Part shown: piece after piece, positions 60,487 to 64,000 of the stretch
Layout of the letters: each line of letters begins with the position of its first letter
How positions within the stretch are numbered: the stretch's first letter is position 1
Position numbers and translations under genes: made by a program
Assembly: GCA_963665085.2 (NCBI GenBank)
Contig: CAXXXS010000001.1
Coordinates: forward strand, 1,860,001 to 1,924,000
Reading direction: 5' to 3'
DNA from: G963665085 sp963665085
GTDB lineage: Bacteria > Bacteroidota > Bacteroidia > Bacteroidales > JAAAOM01
DNA: 64,000 nt
The notes under the pieces: generated by a model
What the model saw: only the letters and a program-made list of their open reading frames with translations
The model's database searches: none
Told to the model about the DNA's origin: nothing

Positions 60487-61065
60487 ATGGAAGAAAATAT
60501 TTTGATACTAAATACAAGTAAAATAATTATCAGCATTTCAGTTGTAGTTACAGCTATAATTATAAAATTAATTTCTAATAGGATAATAAAAAGCGCTATT
60601 CGGAAATTTGAATTTAAATCTCCACGAAAAGCTATTATAGTAAAAATTATTAATTTTTTGCTTTTCTTAATTACAGGAATTGTTTTTCTGGGAGTGTGGG
60701 AGGTAGATACAAATGATTTGGTTCTCTATTTTGTATCTATTTTCACGGTTATAGGGATTGCCTTTTTTGCTCAATGGTCACACTTGTCCAATATCACTGC
60801 AGGTATAATAATTTTTTTTACACATCCGGCCAGGGTTAGTGATTCTATTTCTATACTCGACGGGGATATTACTATTGTAGGAAAAATTGTTGATATGGGA
60901 CTGTTTTTTGTGACTATGTTATCATCTGATGAAAATAAGATTTTAATTTCAAATACTCTATTTCTTCAAAAAGTGGTTTCTGTAAATTCTATAAAGAAGC
61001 CTAGGAACAGTAAGACAAGACATATTGATTATAAATTTAAAAGCTATGGAGCAAATTTTAATTAA
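60487..61065 (+). CDS. MscS-like mechanosensitive channel, short
   Basis: This 192-aa protein has three predicted membrane helices (ISISVVVTAIIIKLI; KIINFLLFLITGIVFLGVW; LVLYFVSIFTVIGIAFFAQW). They are followed by the start of the MscS beta domain (ITAGIIIFFTHPARVSDSISILDGDITIVGKIVDMGLFFVTMLSSDENKILISNTLFLQ). It is shorter than E. coli MscS (286 aa) because the C-terminal domain is reduced. Confidence 0.85.
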   Translation: MEENILILNTSKIIISISVVVTAIIIKLISNRIIKSAIRKFEFKSPRKAIIVKIINFLLFLITGIVFLGVWEVDTNDLVLYFVSIFTVIGIAFFAQWSHLSNITAGIIIFFTHPARVSDSISILDGDITIVGKIVDMGLFFVTMLSSDENKILISNTLFLQKVVSVNSIKKPRNSKTRHIDYKFKSYGANFN

Positions 61066-61189
61066 AAGGAAAAACAATACACAGGAAAAGTTTCAGTTTA
61101 AAGGTTTGTGCGTGAATTGTGATCTCCGATACAATTGTAATATTAGGGATAAATCCAAGACGGTTATAAATTGTGGAGAATACCAGTAA
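61046..61189 (+). CDS. Small Cys-rich protein
   Basis: The 47-aa protein has C22-x2-C25-x5-C31-x11-C43 (GLCVNCDLRYNC...NCGEY), a likely zinc-binding knuckle seen in small Bacteroidota proteins. It overlaps the MscS-like gene by 20 bp. Function unknown. Confidence 0.6.
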   Translation: MEQILIKRKNNTQEKFQFKGLCVNCDLRYNCNIRDKSKTVINCGEYQ

Positions 61190-61447
61190 ATCAAAATGAT
61201 AGATATGAGGTGATAACCACTTATTATTTTTTTCGTAGGTCAATATATTCTCACTCCTCCTATTGAAAAAGACAGTCCTTTTTGTCTTGAAGTTAAAACC
61301 ATAATTGCTTCAAATAGGGGGAGTTTTTTGTTTTACCAACCAGTTAAAAATAAATGTTATACCGAATTTTATGTGAATTCCACCCTGTTCTTACATTAAG
61401 AACGAGGACATGGTAAAAGAAAAAACACTTTTGCGAGAAAAGTATTG

Positions 61448-61951
61448 CTATTTAAACAGGGGTATGATTTGTTCTAACCAATTATCAATACGGCTTTCCG
61501 TTTGGTCACTTTCGTTATCTTCATCAAGTGGTAAACCGATAAATTTCCCATCATACACAGCTTTTGAATCTTCGAAACTATAGCCGTCTGTTTCCACCTG
61601 ACCAACAAGGGTACAACCTTTGTCTTTGATTTCCTCATAGATAGTTCCAATTCCATCTACAAATGAATCGCCATAGGAGCTGGCATCGCCTAAACCAAAT
61701 AATGCGATGGTTTTGCCCGATAAATCTATTTTTATCAAATTGGGTAAAAAGCCTTCCCAATCGTCCTGTAAGTCACCAATACCCCAAGTAGATGTCCCGA
61801 GGATTATGTTTGTATACTTTTCAGCATCGGCAGCATCAACATTGGCTACATTAAGGACTTCAATTCCATTTCCTATTTTTTTCGCTATTTGATTTGCTAT
61901 TGATTCTGTTGCCCCGCCATTGGAGCCAAAAAAGATTGCTGATTTTTCCAT
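61448..61951 (-). CDS. fldA: Flavodoxin
   Basis: This 167-aa FMN-binding electron carrier has the phosphate loop FFGSNGGATESIA (residues 8-20), the 50s loop STWGIGDLQDDW with an aromatic near the isoalloxazine ring, and the 90s loop FGLGDASSYGDSF. Long-chain type by length. It replaces ferredoxin under iron limitation in many bacteria. The identification is secure. Confidence 0.94.
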   Translation of the reverse strand: MEKSAIFFGSNGGATESIANQIAKKIGNGIEVLNVANVDAADAEKYTNIILGTSTWGIGDLQDDWEGFLPNLIKIDLSGKTIALFGLGDASSYGDSFVDGIGTIYEEIKDKGCTLVGQVETDGYSFEDSKAVYDGKFIGLPLDEDNESDQTESRIDNWLEQIIPLFK

Positions 61952-61986
61952 GATTAATTATTTTTTATTTTCTCAATACTATTTTT

Positions 61987-62094
61987 CTATGTGTTTTTTT
62001 CTTGCATCCAGTCTTCGGTAAGCATATTAAATGTACCCAGCATTAATACCCTCATTCCCTGTAAGTCTTGTTGAATTTTTATCATTTTGGTCAT
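61987..62094 (-). CDS. Possible 35-aa peptide
   Basis: An ATG frame (MTKMIKIQQDLQGMRVLMLG, ending MQEKNT) lies upstream of flavodoxin on the same strand, 35 bp away. It may be a real small gene or chance. Confidence 0.3.
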   Translation of the reverse strand: MTKMIKIQQDLQGMRVLMLGTFNMLTEDWMQEKNT

Positions 62095-62247
62095 TTTTTG
62101 ATTATTAAATTGTTCAAACAAATTTAGAGTGAAAGAAAGCACTGAACAATACTTAACAATTACTATTTAGAACGAACGCTAAAGAACAATAACAATAGTA
62201 TTTATGTTATAATAAATTGTCTGTCTGTTATATAGTCCTATTATCGT

Positions 62248-62291
62248 TAATGTATCATCAATAATTATTAGTAAGAATTGATGATACATTA
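62248..62291. terminator. Hairpin terminator of the outer-membrane gene
   Basis: A 15-bp perfect stem (62248-62262 with 62277-62291) and a 14-nt loop lie immediately downstream of the stop of the minus-strand gene ending at 62298. Confidence 0.75.
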
Positions 62292-62297
62292 TGAACA

Positions 62298-63515
62298 CTA
62301 AAAACTAAACTTCGCCTTTACCCAAACCTCTGTGTTGTTTTTATAATACCCGAACATTCCTTCGTTTCCATCAAACCAATCATATCCAAGCAACAAGTGT
62401 ATTTGGTCACTTAATGAGTAATCAGCACTTGTTCTGTTAAAGATACCGCTATTGGTAAGGTCGTAGTAGATAAAACTAGTAAGCTTTAAGGTGTTTTGGA
62501 TAGTACTTTTAGTAATGCCCATTGTACCAATAGCTGTGTTTTTATGTGTAGAAATATCTTCTGTATAATCGGGGATGAACTTATGCGAATATTGTGCAGT
62601 AACAGTCCAATCTTTTCCAGGATACCAATCAATACCCAATATAAAGTTGGTTGTGTTTCGTTTAATCTTTTCGGCTGAATTTGATTCCTGTAACTCTCTA
62701 AAATATTCTGCAACCTCGCCACGTATAACAAACTTTCTCAGAGGAAATGAAAAATCAGCTCCAATCATATCCATGCGATTGTATTGTCCGTTCACAAAAA
62801 TGGTGTCATTGTTAGATGAATATCCGTAACTCAAAACAGGCATTTTGTTCCAGGTATGTAATGCAGCCACACTAAAATCAATGCCTGACAGAAAAAATGA
62901 TAATCTTCCACCATACTCGCTGTTTTCTATGGTCTTTTCAGGATACTCTTCTAAGTTCGTCTCATAATGCAAATCCTCCATAGGTGGCAGCATAGACCAC
63001 GGATTATTGCCTGAAATAGGGATAATGTAATAGGATGATATGGGAATAATGATTGCTTCTGCCGATAGTTTAGAATTAAAATATTTCAGTTTTAGGGCAT
63101 TTACAGGAATACGAATATCATCGTATTCCCTGGCAAGGAACTCGGTCATATCCATTGGAGACACAATATCGGTAACACGCATTCCGTCCGACACACCCCA
63201 TATTACTATTTGTCGTCCGGCTTTTAAATCCCAATGGTCACTGGTGTATTGCAAAAAGGCTTCGCGAAGTTCAATGCCTGTCTGTTCGGGTAAAAGGCTA
63301 TTGTATTGTGAATTTAAGGACGCAAACAAATACGATTTACCTTTATTTACTTCCAGTTCGGCACGCAATCGGCTTCGGGAACTCATAAAGTTATAGGGAT
63401 TTTGACTACGGACAGCATGGTATGTATCTGCAAATCCGTTGAATTTGAAGTCGATTTCCTCTTGTGCAGACATCGAAAGAGGAACAACTAACAATATGAA
63501 GATTAAATTTTTCAT
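62298..63515 (-). CDS. Outer-membrane beta-barrel protein, DUF1302-like
   Basis: This 405-aa protein has a signal peptide (MKNLIFILLVVPLSMSAQ) followed by alternating beta strands. The signature region is KAGRQIVIWGVSDGMRVTDIVSPMDMTEFLAREYDDIRIPVNALKL, like the DUF1302 outer-membrane group. The C-terminus ends in Phe (VWVKAKFSF), as in outer-membrane barrels. A role in transport or lipid handling is possible. It lies 51 bp downstream of the sorting-protein gene on the same strand, forming an operon. Confidence 0.8.
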   Translation of the reverse strand: MKNLIFILLVVPLSMSAQEEIDFKFNGFADTYHAVRSQNPYNFMSSRSRLRAELEVNKGKSYLFASLNSQYNSLLPEQTGIELREAFLQYTSDHWDLKAGRQIVIWGVSDGMRVTDIVSPMDMTEFLAREYDDIRIPVNALKLKYFNSKLSAEAIIIPISSYYIIPISGNNPWSMLPPMEDLHYETNLEEYPEKTIENSEYGGRLSFFLSGIDFSVAALHTWNKMPVLSYGYSSNNDTIFVNGQYNRMDMIGADFSFPLRKFVIRGEVAEYFRELQESNSAEKIKRNTTNFILGIDWYPGKDWTVTAQYSHKFIPDYTEDISTHKNTAIGTMGITKSTIQNTLKLTSFIYYDLTNSGIFNRTSADYSLSDQIHLLLGYDWFDGNEGMFGYYKNNTEVWVKAKFSF

Positions 63516-63566
63516 TTATCTTTTAAATTAGAAGTCAGGATTCTGGAATAACTTCTTCCTTCAGAC

Positions 63567-64000
63567 TTAAATTCCACCTTTTTCCAATTTGGCAACAGTA
63601 AAAGAACTTTCGCTAATGCCTATGTTGTATTTAGGATTGTCTATTAATATTTCGGTTTGATGATCGGTTTGTAAATTGGTCATATGCATCTTTTTTTCAA
63701 TCCAAAAACTATCCACCTTAACAATATCAGATATAATAAGGTTACGGTGCAGCTGACCTTGTTTGTCGTAATATTCCACTTTAACAGCCATATACATATC
63801 CTGACGAATCCATGACACCTTTTTCGAGTATATATCACGACTATCTTTTGATGTTGATTCAACAACCCAGCATTTATGCCCGTCAATCGTTTCGTCGTTA
63901 AGAAGTTTGTGGTCGTCTTCATCTACATTGCGGCTACCCATGTCATCATAAGTAAAGTCACTACCCATAAAATAATCTTTCTTTGCCGATGAACCACTAA
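63567..64000 (-). CDS. Outer-membrane lipoprotein-sorting-like protein (5' truncated)
   Basis: The frame is open through the window edge, so the start lies beyond 64000; the ATG at 63968 is internal. The visible C-terminal part has FMGSDFTYDDMGSR, DGHKCWVVESTSKD, KKVSWIRQDMYMAVKVEYYDKQG and KMHMTNLQTDHQTEILIDNPKYN. It resembles LolA-like outer-membrane lipoprotein-sorting proteins (DUF4292/LolA fold). It precedes the outer-membrane barrel gene in an apparent operon. Confidence 0.8.
   Translation of the reverse strand, partial: SGSSAKKDYFMGSDFTYDDMGSRNVDEDDHKLLNDETIDGHKCWVVESTSKDSRDIYSKKVSWIRQDMYMAVKVEYYDKQGQLHRNLIISDIVKVDSFWIEKKMHMTNLQTDHQTEILIDNPKYNIGISESSFTVAKLEKGGI

Noticed and set aside
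61192..61385. Stretch readable as PLIIFFVGQYILTPP with a stop at about 61385
   Set aside because: It has no start codon and no recognisable motif; it may be a gene relic but cannot be supported.

Overview
The window comes from a Bacteroidota (Bacteroidetes) chromosome. The support is AT-rich DNA, a lamin-tail secreted protein with a FlgD/T9SS-like C-terminus, a TonB-type energy transducer with a short C-terminal domain, an RteC-type regulator, TAnnTTTG promoter motifs and a DUF2582-type winged-helix protein. I cannot place it below phylum with confidence; a Marinilabiliales/Bacteroidales-like marine or sediment organism is a guess.

Layout. (1) 1-8336 is chromosomal: a decayed serine-hydrolase gene, a lamin-tail gene split by an IS1634-family element, asd, hflX, a tonB-like gene and tRNA-Ala(GGC). 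(2) From the 3' end of that tRNA to about 57200 lies a roughly 49-kb integrated element. It opens with repeated GGGTCAA arm-type sites and a tyrosine recombinase, followed by cargo (GNAT, MBL hydrolase, RteC-like regulator). (3) 13955-21904 is a rightward block of small proteins, a winged-helix DNA-binding protein, two glycosyltransferases and a holin/endolysin cassette. The holin is broken by a second, nearly identical IS copy. (4) 21960-36772 is a defence island. It holds an AbiE-type pair plus a second AbiEi, and an IetAS-like AAA ATPase/subtilase pair arranged convergently. The subtilase is the last gene of an eight-gene leftward operon: XRE regulator, ComEC-type MBL, trypsin-like effector, middle component, Rad50-like ABC ATPase (an ABC-three-component system), DUF2130, a HEPN-like protein and the subtilase. 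(5) 36925-57200 is one long rightward operon of about 24 genes. It contains a 1119-aa polyprotein-like protein with a transglutaminase-like C/H/D triad and duplicated acidic and basic blocks, many small membrane or basic proteins, a family of related beta-rich proteins, a P5-like muralytic protein, a J-domain protein, C5 and N6 DNA methyltransferases, a RadC-like protein, a large SF2 helicase and a RadA-like ATPase. (6) 57337-64000 is chromosome-like again: DoxX, a MarR-like regulator with three operator boxes, two GreA/Rnk-like proteins, MscS-like, flavodoxin, an outer-membrane protein and an outer-membrane lipoprotein-sorting-like protein.

Interpretation. The element carries integration, lysis and virion-style genes. 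I see no portal, large terminase, tape measure, tail, relaxase or type IV secretion gene in it. The simplest hypothesis is a tailless, probably membrane-containing virus-like integrative element that carries a large defence cargo. Its lysis function is probably disabled by the IS in the holin. This is inference: no capsid protein was proven, and I did not find the right attachment site in the window.
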